From: CAVONB01 sp963697205
GTDB taxonomy: Bacteria > Pseudomonadota > Alphaproteobacteria > Rhizobiales > Hyphomicrobiaceae
DNA length: 64,000 nt
Reading direction: 5' to 3'
Assembly: GCA_963697205.1 (NCBI GenBank)
Contig: CAVONB010000013.1
Span: 434,001-498,000, forward strand
Shown here: piece by piece, positions 19,960 through 30,351 of the stretch
How the letters are laid out: each line of letters begins with the position of its first letter
Numbering within the stretch: the stretch's first letter is position 1
Position numbers and translations under genes: made by a program
The notes under the pieces: generated by a model
Seen by the model: the letters and a program-made list of their open reading frames with translations, nothing else
What the model was told of the DNA's origin: nothing
The model's database searches: none

Positions 19960-20487
19960 ATGACCGGATCGGCCGCAGTCGATGGCATCGACCGGCGGAC
20001 ATTCCTGCTAGGAGCCTCGGGCGCGGCCGCGCTCGTTGCTTGGATGGCTGCGAGCCGTACCGCACTGGCGCAGGCTCCCAAACTCGCCGTCAAGACAGCC
20101 GCGCAGCAGGCCGAGGACAACATTAATGGCTGGAAGGAAACGCTCGCGCGCATCACCCGCGACGCCAAGCCCATCGATGCCGACCTGACCTTCGACGTGC
20201 CCGAGATCGCCGAGAACGGCAACACCGTCCCCTTCACCGTCGCCGTCGAAAGCCCGATGACGGAGCCCGACCACGTCCGAGCAATTCATGTCATCGCGAC
20301 CGCCAATCCCATCGCCCACATCGCCTCTTTCGAGTTCACGCTGGCGTCCGGCAAGGCCGCGGTCACCGGCCGCATGCGCCTCCTTCATACCCAGGACGTC
20401 TTGATGGTGGCCGAGTTCGGCAACGGTGCCTTCGCCGTGTCGCGGCGAGAGGTGAAAGTGACCATCGGCGGCTGTGGCGGGGGCTGA
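19960..20487 (+). CDS. soxY: Thiosulfate oxidation carrier protein SoxY
   Basis: SoxY carries sulfur intermediates covalently on a C-terminal cysteine during periplasmic thiosulfate oxidation. The 175-residue protein has a Tat signal peptide (DRRTFLLGASGAAALVAW, residues 11-28). The mature domain shows FTVAVESPMTEPDHV and VRAIHVIATANPIAHIASFEF. It ends in the swinging-arm motif GGCGGG, with the Cys that binds the substrate. ATG 19960 follows GGAGGGAGGACGA, a strong ribosome-binding site. SoxZ follows after 12 bases. Here soxYZ stands alone, about 40 kb from soxCDEF and the soxH-like gene; soxA, soxB and soxX are not in the window. Confidence 0.95.
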   Translation: MTGSAAVDGIDRRTFLLGASGAAALVAWMAASRTALAQAPKLAVKTAAQQAEDNINGWKETLARITRDAKPIDADLTFDVPEIAENGNTVPFTVAVESPMTEPDHVRAIHVIATANPIAHIASFEFTLASGKAAVTGRMRLLHTQDVLMVAEFGNGAFAVSRREVKVTIGGCGGG

Positions 20488-20499
20488 GGAACAAGACAG

Positions 20500-20823
20500 A
20501 TGTCGACGAAACCGCGCGTGAAGCTGCCCGAGGCGATCAAGGCCGGCGACCTCGTCGAGGTCAAGACGCTCATCAGCCACGTCATGGAGACCGGCCAGCG
20601 CAAGGACAAGGACGGCCAGCTCATCCCCCGCAACATCATCCACACGTTCACGGCCAAGTTCGAAGGCGACCCCGTCTTCACCGCCCGCCTCCTGCCCGGC
20701 ATCGCGGCCAACCCCTACCTCGCCTTCTGGATGCGGGTGCCCGGATCCGGAATGCTCGAGCTGACCTGGACCGAGGACAAGGGCCCGGAGATCGTCCACA
20801 AGATCCAGATCGACGCCATCTGA
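20500..20823 (+). CDS. soxZ: Thiosulfate oxidation carrier complex protein SoxZ
   Basis: SoxZ is the partner of SoxY; the heterodimer presents the sulfur-carrying arm to the other Sox enzymes. The protein is 107 residues, the usual length. It has VKTLISHVMETGQRKDKDGQ, IPRNIIHTFTAKFEGDPVF and the C-terminal beta strands MLELTWTEDKG and HKIQIDAI. It lacks its own signal peptide, as is normal, because it is exported together with SoxY through the Tat system. The start is ATG 20500, 12 bases after the soxY stop, with an AGGAAC site upstream; the pair is clearly an operon. Confidence 0.95.
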   Translation: MSTKPRVKLPEAIKAGDLVEVKTLISHVMETGQRKDKDGQLIPRNIIHTFTAKFEGDPVFTARLLPGIAANPYLAFWMRVPGSGMLELTWTEDKGPEIVHKIQIDAI

Positions 20824-21007
20824 CACCGACCCGCAATCGAATGCCACCCAGCGCGGCGTCACGGGCTGCCCGAGCCGCGCCCCTCGGCCGCGCGGCACCT
20901 GGTCCCGCCTCCCGCACTGGCGATCCCGCCCTGAGATCATTACACTTTCCCCTGACGCGGCCGGTCGTGGCCGCAGGATCTTGCGCCGGCGACGAGGGAG
21001 GGTGTCC

Positions 21008-21250
21008 ATGTCCGATGATCCGCTGAGCCCCCAATTGGGCCCTTATCAGGTCGAACTGGAAGAGGGCAAAGCCTACGCCTACTGCCGCTGCGGGCGATCC
21101 CAGAAGCAGCCCTTCTGCGACGGCTCGCACAAGGGCAGCGCCCACGAGCCCATGCGCTTCACCGCGCCCTCCACAGGCACCTTCAACCTGTGCGGCTGCA
21201 AGGCGACCGACGACGAGCCCTTCTGCGACGGCTCCCACAACGTCCTTTGA
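21008..21250 (+). CDS. Double CDGSH iron-sulfur domain protein
   Basis: This is a small protein of 80 residues with two complete CDGSH-type [2Fe-2S] binding motifs: CRCGRSQKQPFCDGSH at about residues 26-41 and CGCKATDDEPFCDGSH at about 62-77. Each supplies three Cys and one His. Bacterial double-CDGSH proteins are thought to act in iron-sulfur, redox or sulfur homeostasis, but the function is not established. ATG 21008 follows GACGAGGGAGGGTGTCC, a good Shine-Dalgarno sequence. It lies 184 bases after soxZ on the same strand, so co-expression with soxYZ is possible. The N terminus is short and no export signal is seen. Confidence 0.88.
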   Translation: MSDDPLSPQLGPYQVELEEGKAYAYCRCGRSQKQPFCDGSHKGSAHEPMRFTAPSTGTFNLCGCKATDDEPFCDGSHNVL

Positions 21251-21399
21251 CGGATGCGCCCGTCCCCCGCGCCCCGCGCCGGCACTTTGACAGCCGCGCG
21301 AACTGAGGCATCCTACCGGCAGCGCCAAAGCAGCGCGCTACGACGCGCGTGTGCGGCCGTTGTTTGCCGCGCATGAAGTCAGGTGCCAAGTGCCAGGCG

Positions 21400-21425
21400 C
21401 CAGGGGACGGGGCCAGGGGACGGGG
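21400..21425. repeat. Perfect 13-bp tandem repeat abutting the livH start
   Basis: CCAGGGGACGGGG occurs twice in direct tandem (21400-21412 and 21413-21425), followed by GACG and the ATG of livH at 21430. Related TGCCAAG, TGCCAGG and CGCCAGG units precede it at about 21383-21399. The second copy overlaps the Shine-Dalgarno region, so a change in copy number would alter the leader of the transporter operon. Confidence 0.8.
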
Positions 21426-21429
21426 GACG

Positions 21430-22348
21430 ATGGAGTATTTCGCACAGCAACTCATCAACGGCCTCACGCTCGGCTCCATCTACGGGCTGATCGCGATCGG
21501 CTACACCATGGTGTTCGGCATCATCGGCATGGTGAACTTCGCCCACGGCGACGTGTTCATGCTGTCGACGTTCGTCGCCCTGATCGTGCTGATGATCCTG
21601 ACGCAGGTGATCGGCATCTCCTCCGTCTTCCTCTCCCTGCTTCTCGTTCTGCTGGTGGCCATGGCGGTGACCAGCCTGTGGAGCTGGACCATCGAGCGCG
21701 TGGCCTACCGGCCCTTGCGCGGCTCCTTCCGCCTTGCCCCGCTGATCTCCGCGATCGGCATGTCGATCTTCCTGATGAACTTCGTGCAGGTCGCCCAAGG
21801 CCCGCGCAACAAGGCCGGCCCCTCCCTGCTCAACGAAGTCATCACGCTGACCTCGGGCTCCACCACCCCGGTGACGCTGTCCTACAAGCAGATCGCCATC
21901 ATTCTCTCGACCATCGTCCTGCTGGCCGCCTTCTGGTACGTCGTGCAGAAGACCTCGCTCGGCCGCGCCCAGCGCGCCTGCGAGCAGGATCGGCGCATGG
22001 CCGCGCTGCTCGGCATCGACGTCGACCGCACGGTCTCGATCACGTTCGTGATCGGCGCCGCGCTCGGCCGCCGTCGCTGGTGTCATGTACCTCGTCTACT
22101 ATGGCGTCGTGAATTTCGCCGACGGGTTCGTCCCGGGCGTCAAGGCATTCACCGCCGCCGTCCTCGGCGGCATCGGCTCGCTGCCCGGCGCCGTCCTCGG
22201 CGGCATCCTGATCGGCCTGATCGAGACCCTCTGGTCGGCCTATTTCTCGTTCGACTACAAGGACGTCGCCGCCTTCTCGATCCTCGCCGTCACGCTGGTC
22301 TTCATGCCATCGGGCCTGCTCGGCAAACCCGAGGTGGAGAAGGTCTGA
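21430..22348 (+). CDS. livH: Branched-chain amino acid ABC transporter permease LivH (frame broken once)
   Basis: LivH is one of two membrane permeases of a LIV-type ABC importer. Hallmarks are the N terminus (FAQQLINGLTLGSIYGLIAIGYTMVFGIIGMVNFAHGD), RVAYRPLRGS, and the EAA-like RACEQDRRMAALLGID loop. The first 640 bases are clean. At about 22063-22066 the sequence reads CTCG, giving Leu as CTC or CTG; dropping one base continues into AAVAGVMYLVYYGVVNF and the rest of the protein. It ends GLLGKPEVEKV at 22348. The start is ATG 21430 after GGGGGACG. It is the first gene of a livHMGF, DUF6867-like, livK operon. Confidence 0.9.
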
Positions 22349-22353
22349 GCCAC

Positions 22354-24686
<2,333 letters not shown>

Positions 24687-24696
24687 CGGACGCCCC

Positions 24697-25416
24697 ATGC
24701 TCTCGCTCGCCGGCGTCAAGACGTTCTACGGCACCATCATCGCGCTGAAGGGCGTCGACATCGACGTCAACACCGGCGAGATCGTCACGCTGATCGGCGC
24801 CAACGGCGCCGGCAAGTCGACGCTGATGATGACGATCTTCGGCAATCCGCGCGCGCGCGAAGGCCGCATTCACTTTCAGGGCCGCGACATCACGCGATCT
24901 GCCCGACCCACGACATCGCCCGCCTGCGGCATCGCGCAGTCGCCGGAAGGCCGGCGCATCTTCCCGCGCATGACCGTGCTCGAAAACCTGCAGATGGGCG
25001 CCGAGCTCGACGGCCTTGCACACTTCGAGGAGGATCTCGACCGCGTCTGCCGGCTGTTCCCGCGCCTCAAGGAGCGGCTCGACCCAGCGCGGCGGCACGC
25101 TGTCAGGCGGCGAGCAGCAGATGCTCGCCATCGCGCGCGCGCTGATGACGCGCCCGAAGCTGCTGCTGCTCGACGAGCCCTCGCTCGGGCTCGCCCCGCT
25201 CATCGTCACGCCAGATCTTCGACGTCATCCGCGAGCTCAACGAAGCGGACGGCATGACCGTCTTCCTCGTCGAGCAGAACGCCTATCACGCCCTGCGCCT
25301 CGCCCATCGCGGCTACGTCATGGTCAACGGCCTCGTCACCATGACCGGCACCGGCCAGCGAACTGCTGGCACGCCCCGAAATCCGCGCCGCCTATCTGGA
25401 AGGCGGCCGGCACTGA
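24697..25416 (+). CDS. livF: Branched-chain amino acid ABC transporter ATP-binding protein LivF (multiple doubled wobble bases)
   Basis: LivF is the second ATPase. It starts MLSLAGVKTFYGTIIALKGVDIDV, with Walker A GANGAGKSTLMMTIFG, then AQSPEGRRIFPRMTVLENLQMGA, signature LSGGEQQMLAIARALM, Walker B LLLLDEPSLGLAP, and TVFLVEQNAYHALRLAHRGYVM. Corrections fall at about 24895 (ACGC, Thr), 24905 (CCCG, Pro) and 24926 (CTGC, Leu), then near 25085, 25210 and 25360. All but the least clear are synonymous third-position doublings. The corrected end EIRAAYLEGGRH stops at TGA 25414-25416. The gene starts 10 bases after livG. Confidence 0.88.
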
Positions 25417-25453
25417 CGAGGACCCCGGCGCACTTGCTGGAAAGGACCCAAGG

Positions 25454-25827
25454 ATGCCCGATTGGCTCTACGACGCAGGCGAGAACGGCCTTTGGCGTGT
25501 TTGCCGTCGTCACGATCGCCATCGGCGGCGCGGCGGCCTGGGCGACCGGCCAGGCCATCGCCGAGACCTGGCGCCCGTTCTGGCAACTGCCCCTCTACGT
25601 CCTGCCTGCTGACCTCCGCCGTGCGCTTCCTCCACATGCGCGCTGTTTCGATGAGCCGATGCTGTCGGCGCGCAATTTCGTGGTCGACGCCCTCGTCATG
25701 CGGCGCCGTCGCCTATGCCGGCCACCGCATGGCGCGCGCCCGCACCATGGCCCGCCAGTATCCCTGGCTCGCCGACGTCACGGGCGAGGACCGCTCAGCT
25801 CTGATGCAGCGCAGACCCGAACCCTGA
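25454..25827 (+). CDS. Small membrane protein of the liv operon (DUF6867-like; doubled wobble bases)
   Basis: This is a small membrane protein of about 120 residues, encoded between livF and livK as in several related alphaproteobacteria. The corrected reading starts MPDWLYDAARTAFGVFAVVTIAIGGAA, continues ETWRPFWQLPLYVLLLTSAVRFLH, and ends VTGEDRSALMQRRPEP. Three hydrophobic helices are visible. Doubled positions include GCAG (Ala) near 25475, CTGC (Leu) near 25605, and CGCG and CTGT near 25640-25650. The function is unknown. I place it in the DUF6867 group from memory of that context, so the name is less certain than the existence of the gene. ATG 25454 follows AAGG. Confidence 0.65.
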
Positions 25828-26042
25828 GCGCGCCGATCCACGCGCCGCGGAGCTGTCGGCCGGCCCACGTTGCACACCGTCGTGCACATCGTGCCCAACC
25901 GTCCGGCGATGAAACCGGATGAGCTTTGCCGCATTCTGGGAAGTCTATGCGTCAGCGGACCGCGCCGGCCGGGTACGGGATCAGACCCGGGCACCGATCC
26001 CGGCCCGCAACGTCATCAGACGCCGTTGGAAGGGAGATTTCC

Positions 26043-27161
26043 ATGAAGAATCTACGCCTGACGGGCCTCGCCGCAGTGGCCGCTATGGCCCTGTCGAGCC
26101 CCGCGCTCGCCCAGCTCAAGGTGGGCGTCGCCGGCCCGATCACGGGCTCGAACGCCGCCTTCGGCGCCCAGCTGAAGAACGGCGCCGAGCAGGCCGCCGC
26201 TGACATCAACGCCAAGGGCGGCATCAACGGCCAGAAGATCGAGGTCTTCGTCGGCGACGACGTCGGCGACCCAAGCCAGGGCGTGTCGGTCGCCAACAAG
26301 TTCGTCGGTGACGGCGTCAAGTGGGTGATCGGCCACTTCAACTCGGGCGTCACCATGCCGTCGTCCGAGGTCTACCAGGAGAACGGCATCCTGATGATCA
26401 CGCCGGCCTCCACCAATCCGAAAATCACCGAGCGCGGCATGTGGAACGTGTTCCGCACCTGCGGCCGCGACGACCAGCAGGGCGCGGTTGCCGGCGAATA
26501 CATCGCCAAGAGCTTCAAGGGCAAGAAGGTCGCCATCGTCCACGACAAGACGACCTACGGCAAGGGTCTCGCCGACGAGACCAAGAAAGCGCATGAACAA
26601 GCTCGGCATCAAGGAAGTGCTCTACGAGGGCGTCAACATCGGCGAGAAGGACTTCTCCGCGCTCGTCTCCAAGATCAAGGCGTCCGGCGCCGCCCTCGTC
26701 TACTGGGGCGGCCTCCACACCGAAGGCGGCCTCATCGTTCGCCAGATGCGCGACCAGGGCGTCAACGCCGTCGTCATGTCGGGTGACGGCATCGCCTCCA
26801 ACGAGTTCGCCTCGATCGGCGGACCCGGGCGTCGAAGGCACGCTGATGACGTTCGCGCCCGATCCCAGGAAGCGCAAGGAAGCTGCCGCCGTCGTCAAGA
26901 CGTTCGAGGCTAAGAACTTCAACCCCGAGGCCTACACGCTCTACGCCTACGCCGCCCTGCAGGTCGCAGCGGCCGCCGCCAGCCAAGGCCAAGTCGAACG
27001 ATCCCAAGAAGGTCGCCGCCGCCATCAAGGCCGGACCCGCGCTCGACACCGTGATCGGCAAGCTCGGCTACGACAAGAAGGGCGACATCACCCGCCCCGA
27101 CTACGTGATGTACACCTGGAAGAAGGACGCCGACGGCAAGATCGGCTACGTCCAGAACTGA
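26043..27161 (+). CDS. livK: Branched-chain amino acid ABC transporter substrate-binding protein LivK (doubled wobble bases)
   Basis: This is the periplasmic binding protein that delivers substrate to LivHMGF. The N terminus is a Sec signal peptide (MKNLRLTGLAAVAAMALSSPALAQ). The Leu/Ile/Val-binding fold shows LKVGVAGPITGSNAAFGAQLKNGAEQAAADINAKGG, VIGHFNSGVTMPSSEVYQENG, ITPASTNP and FRTCGRDDQQGAVAGEYI. The first 550 bases are clean. Then GCGC (Ala, about 26591), GGCG (Gly, about 26820) and GCCG (Ala, about 26980) break the frame, and each has a synonymous fix. The protein ends KKDADGKIGYVQN at 27161. GGAAGGGA lies upstream of the start. A 215-base gap separates it from the previous gene, so it may have its own promoter. 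Confidence 0.92.
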
Positions 27162-27188
27162 GACGCGACACGGCGTCGACGAGACCTG

Positions 27189-27222
27189 GACGGCGGCCCG
27201 CTTGGGCCGCCGTCAGCGTTTT
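27189..27222 (+). terminator. Intrinsic terminator after livK
   Basis: GACGGCGGCCC and GGGCCGCCGTC form a perfect 11-bp stem with a GCTT loop, followed by AGCG and TTTT. It starts 27 bases after the livK stop and closes the liv operon. The next binding-protein gene begins 28 bases later. Confidence 0.85.
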
Positions 27223-27249
27223 GTCCGACACCCATGGGAGAATGCCGCA

Positions 27250-28491
27250 ATGGCGCCGGCGCCAGCGTTGACGAAGGGGCCGAGGGCTGGGCTAAGGATC
27301 GTACCGCGGGAAGATACGCCTAAGAGCGTGTCCCCCGCCGGGCTGAAACGAGCCATCCGCCGTGCTGCCCTCGCACCGGTCTGCCTCCTGCTGGCAGCGC
27401 TTCAGCCCGCGCACACATTGGCCGACGATCGCCCATCGCCCAGCAGCACGCTCGCCATCGTCGCGCCCCTCACCGGCCCCTTCTCCGAGACCGGCTCAGC
27501 CATCCGCGATGCCGCCACGGCTGCGCTCGCCGACCGCAGCACCGCGTCCGCGACCACACCCCGTCTCGTCTTCGTCGACGACGCATGCCGCGCTCAGGAG
27601 GCCGAAGCCGCCGCGCGCAAGCTCGTCGCGGACGGGGTCGCCGCCATCATCGGCCACCCCTGCGGCAGCGCATCGGCCGCCGCCGCAAAGGTCTACGGCC
27701 CGGCCGGCATCCTCTTTCTGTCCCTGTCGCGCCACCCCGCCGCGCTACCGAAAACAGCCGGCCTCGCCCCGCTGCGCCTCGCCGGGCGCGACGATCGCCA
27801 AGCCGCCACCATCGCAAGCGCCATCCTCGCCGACAGCGCCGCCGCAACCGGATTCGTGGCAATCGTCCACGACCGCACGAGTTATGCCCTGGCCATCGCA
27901 CGCGACCTCGACGCCCGCCTCACCGCAAAGGGACGCGCAGCCGCCCTCAACGAGGGCATCGTCGCCGGTGAAAAGGATTATGGCGCCACAGCCGCGCGGC
28001 TGGTCAACGCCGGGATCGGCACGCTCGTCTTTGCGGGCTTCCCCGCCGAGGCCGCCGTCCTGTTGCGCGATCTGGGCGAACGACGCGCCGCCGTCACCAT
28101 CTACGTGACCGACGCGGTCGGCGCCGACGAGTTCCCGCGGCTTGCCGGCCGACACGCCGATGGCGTCCGTGTCGTCCTTCCCGATCTTCCCGAAATAGCT
28201 CCGGCGACGGCAACGCCGACATCCACGCCGACCCTAGCGCCCGACCACCGCTCGCCGTCAACCGCCGTCGACCTCGCCGCACGCGCCGCACGCCAAGCCG
28301 TGCGCACCTGGCTCGATGCCGCAACGGCGACAGCCGGCACCGACCCCGGCCGCATCGCCGCGCATTTGCGCAGCCGCACGCTTGGCAACGACGCCGACAC
28401 CGCCCTGTTCGACGCCGACGGCAGTCTCGCGCTTCCAGCCTTCGCCGTCTTCGCCTGGCGCAACGGTCACCTCACACGGCTGACGCCATGA
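27250..28491 (+). CDS. Second LivK-like periplasmic binding protein
   Basis: This is a 413-residue exported protein with the Leu/Ile/Val-binding fold. The N terminus is long and basic, then a hydrophobic signal segment (LAPVCLLLAALQPAHTLAD). The mature part begins LAIVAPLTGPFSETGSAIRDAATAAL and has FVDDACRAQEAEAAARKLVADGVAAIIGHPCGS and AIVHDRTSYALAIARDLDARL, all LivK-like. It is Ala/Thr-rich and has diverged strongly from the livK just upstream. It comes right after the livK terminator and has no permease or ATPase of its own nearby. It may feed LivHMGF with a different ligand, or act as a sensor. Two cysteines (DDAC and HPCGS) are placed as in disulfide-bearing relatives. The start codon is uncertain. 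Confidence 0.75.
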   Translation: MAPAPALTKGPRAGLRIVPREDTPKSVSPAGLKRAIRRAALAPVCLLLAALQPAHTLADDRPSPSSTLAIVAPLTGPFSETGSAIRDAATAALADRSTASATTPRLVFVDDACRAQEAEAAARKLVADGVAAIIGHPCGSASAAAAKVYGPAGILFLSLSRHPAALPKTAGLAPLRLAGRDDRQAATIASAILADSAAATGFVAIVHDRTSYALAIARDLDARLTAKGRAAALNEGIVAGEKDYGATAARLVNAGIGTLVFAGFPAEAAVLLRDLGERRAAVTIYVTDAVGADEFPRLAGRHADGVRVVLPDLPEIAPATATPTSTPTLAPDHRSPSTAVDLAARAARQAVRTWLDAATATAGTDPGRIAAHLRSRTLGNDADTALFDADGSLALPAFAVFAWRNGHLTRLTP

Positions 28492-28576
28492 TGGGCCGCG
28501 ACCGACGACGCAGATCGCCGACCGGCCTGATGGCACAGGCCCGCACTTGCGTCCGTCCCTGGCCTGCGATCGCCGC

Positions 28577-28777
28577 TTACCGCCCCTGCGATTGAGCGGC
28601 CAGATCCGTCTGCAGCGCCTTGCGCAGCCTGACGAGATCTTCCGGAACCTGCCGCCCGTCGGCCGACAAGCTGGTGATCGCCTCCTCGACGACGACCAGC
28701 CCCTCACGTGGGTCGTCGCACGCCTCGACCTTCTCGAACACAGCCTCAAAGCCACTCGTCTGCTGGTGATGACGCAT
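28577..28777 (-). CDS. Small conserved-looking hypothetical protein
   Basis: This is a 66-residue soluble protein that I do not recognise. It begins MRHHQQTSGFEAVFEKVEACDD and continues with amphipathic helices (EGLVVVEEAITSLSADGR, VPEDLVRLRKALQTDLA). ATG 28777 is preceded by CAAGGAGAGCAGCGG, a strong ribosome-binding site, and composition is protein-like rather than shadow-like. It converges with the plus-strand binding-protein gene ending at 28491. No partner suggests a function. Confidence 0.6.
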   Translation of the reverse strand: MRHHQQTSGFEAVFEKVEACDDPREGLVVVEEAITSLSADGRQVPEDLVRLRKALQTDLAAQSQGR

Positions 28778-29129
28778 CCGCTGCTCTCCTTGACTCCGCC
28801 CGACCCATCGCCGCCTGCGATGTCCGCCCTGCACGCCGCACCGGCTGCCGCGGTAAGACCGGGCTTCACCAGCCGCTCTGCAAGGCGCCGTCGGGCACCC
28901 TCTCACGCACGCTCCAGGCTACGGACCGTGCCTCGCGTGACCGGGTAGCGACACCGGACCACCGGCCCGTTGGTCTACTCGGAAAGTTGGCCGCAACGTG
29001 TCGCCCGGGAACTCGCCTGTCGACGGGTATCCCCGAAGCCGCACCGCAACGCCGTGGACCGGTCTCATGTCGTTGACCCGCCGCCACGCCGCCGCCATGC
29101 TGTCATGAGGCTAGACCCAAGATGATCCG
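28778..29129. other. Intergenic region upstream of the S58 peptidase gene
   Basis: This is a 352-base divergent gap. I see no gene, strong hairpin or known RNA motif. It presumably holds the promoters of the minus-strand small gene and of the plus-strand S58 peptidase. Confidence 0.5.
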
Positions 29130-30155
29130 ATGGCCACCCCAACAAAGACGACGATCCGCAATCTCATCACCGACGTGCCCGGTATCAGCGTCGGCAGCAC
29201 TTGCGACCCACGCGCATTGACCGGCGTTACGGTGGTCATTCCCGACCGACCTGCGATCGCTGCCGTCGACGTCCGCGGTGGTGGTCCCGGCACCCGCGAG
29301 ACCGATGCCCTAAGCCTCGCCGGCACCGTGACCGAGGTCCACGCCGTCGTGCTCTCGGGCGGCTCGGCGTTCGGGCTGTCCGCCGCGACCGGCGTCCAGA
29401 GCTGGCTCGCCGGCAAGGGCCGCGGGTTCCCCGTCGGCGGCGTCCACGTGCCGATCGTCCCCCAGGCCATCCTGTTCGACCTTCTGAACGGTGGCGACAA
29501 ATCCTGGGGCACGACACCACCCTACGAGGCGCTCGCCTACCTCGCCTGCGAGCAAGCCGGTGTCGACATCGCACTCGGCAGCCATGGCGCGGGCCTGGGC
29601 GCAACCACCGCCACCCTGCGCGGTGGCCTAGGCAGCGCGTCCGCGCTGCTCGACGGCGGCATCGTCGTTGGCGCGCTCGTCGCCGCCAACCCGCTGGGCT
29701 GCGTCACCATCGGCGACGGCCCGCATTTCTGGGCCGCCCCCTTCGAGCAGAACAACGAGTTTGGCGGCCTGGGCCTGCCCGACCCCATGCCCGCAGGCGC
29801 GACAGATGTCCGCCTCAAGGGCGGCCCGCTGCAGAGCACCACCATCGCCGTCGTGGCGACCAACGCCCACCTGTCGCGGCCCGAGGCGCATCGTCTCGCC
29901 GTCATGGCCCAGACCGGGCTCGCTCGCGCGATCTATCCCGTGCACTCCCCGCTCGACGGCGACGTCGTCTTCACGCTGGCCACCGGTGAAATCGCGCTTG
30001 CCGATCCGCTGCGCGACTTGACCCGGCTTGGCGCCATTGCTGCCAACACGCTGGCCCGCGCCGTCGCACGCGGCGTCTTCGAAGCCAGCGACACCCCGCC
30101 GGGCTGGAAGGGACCGCCCGCGTGGCGCACGCGATTTGGGACCCGCCGGCCATGA
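29130..30155 (+). CDS. S58 (DmpA/P1) family peptidase
   Basis: This is an N-terminal-nucleophile aminopeptidase of 341 residues, related to L-aminopeptidase D-Ala-esterase DmpA and beta-aminopeptidases, which self-cleave before a catalytic Ser. Hallmarks are TDVPGISVGS, VRGGGPGTRETDAL, VLSGGSAFGLSAATGV, GRGFPVGGVHVPIVPQAILFDL and GGLGSAS near residue 165; the Ser of GSAS fits the processing site. The C-terminal half has GDGPHFWAAPFE and FTLATGEIALADP. No signal peptide is evident. Its ATGA stop overlaps the start of the next small membrane-protein gene. Confidence 0.88.
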   Translation: MATPTKTTIRNLITDVPGISVGSTCDPRALTGVTVVIPDRPAIAAVDVRGGGPGTRETDALSLAGTVTEVHAVVLSGGSAFGLSAATGVQSWLAGKGRGFPVGGVHVPIVPQAILFDLLNGGDKSWGTTPPYEALAYLACEQAGVDIALGSHGAGLGATTATLRGGLGSASALLDGGIVVGALVAANPLGCVTIGDGPHFWAAPFEQNNEFGGLGLPDPMPAGATDVRLKGGPLQSTTIAVVATNAHLSRPEAHRLAVMAQTGLARAIYPVHSPLDGDVVFTLATGEIALADPLRDLTRLGAIAANTLARAVARGVFEASDTPPGWKGPPAWRTRFGTRRP

Positions 30156-30337
30156 CGTGGCGTCAACGCATATTGTGGGCCTTGTCGGGGCTGATGCTGA
30201 TCTGGATCGGCGTCAGGACGCTCAGCCAGTACAACGCTTCCACCTGCACACAGTCGGGTGGCCAGTGGTCCATGCTCGATTGGGAATGCAGGCCGGCCCG
30301 CCACTTTCTGCTGCAGCGCGACCTCTACCGGTCCTGA
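30152..30337 (+). CDS. Tiny single-pass membrane protein translationally coupled to the S58 peptidase
   Basis: This is a 61-residue protein of unknown function. One transmembrane helix (ILWALSGLMLIWIGVRTL, residues 6-23) is followed by a short extracytoplasmic tail with two cysteines (STCTQSGG and DWECRP) that could form a disulfide. ATG 30152 overlaps the peptidase stop as ATGA, a classic coupling arrangement. No family was recognised. Confidence 0.6.
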   Translation: MTWRQRILWALSGLMLIWIGVRTLSQYNASTCTQSGGQWSMLDWECRPARHFLLQRDLYRS

Positions 30338-30351
30338 CGCGCCGGGCGCAC

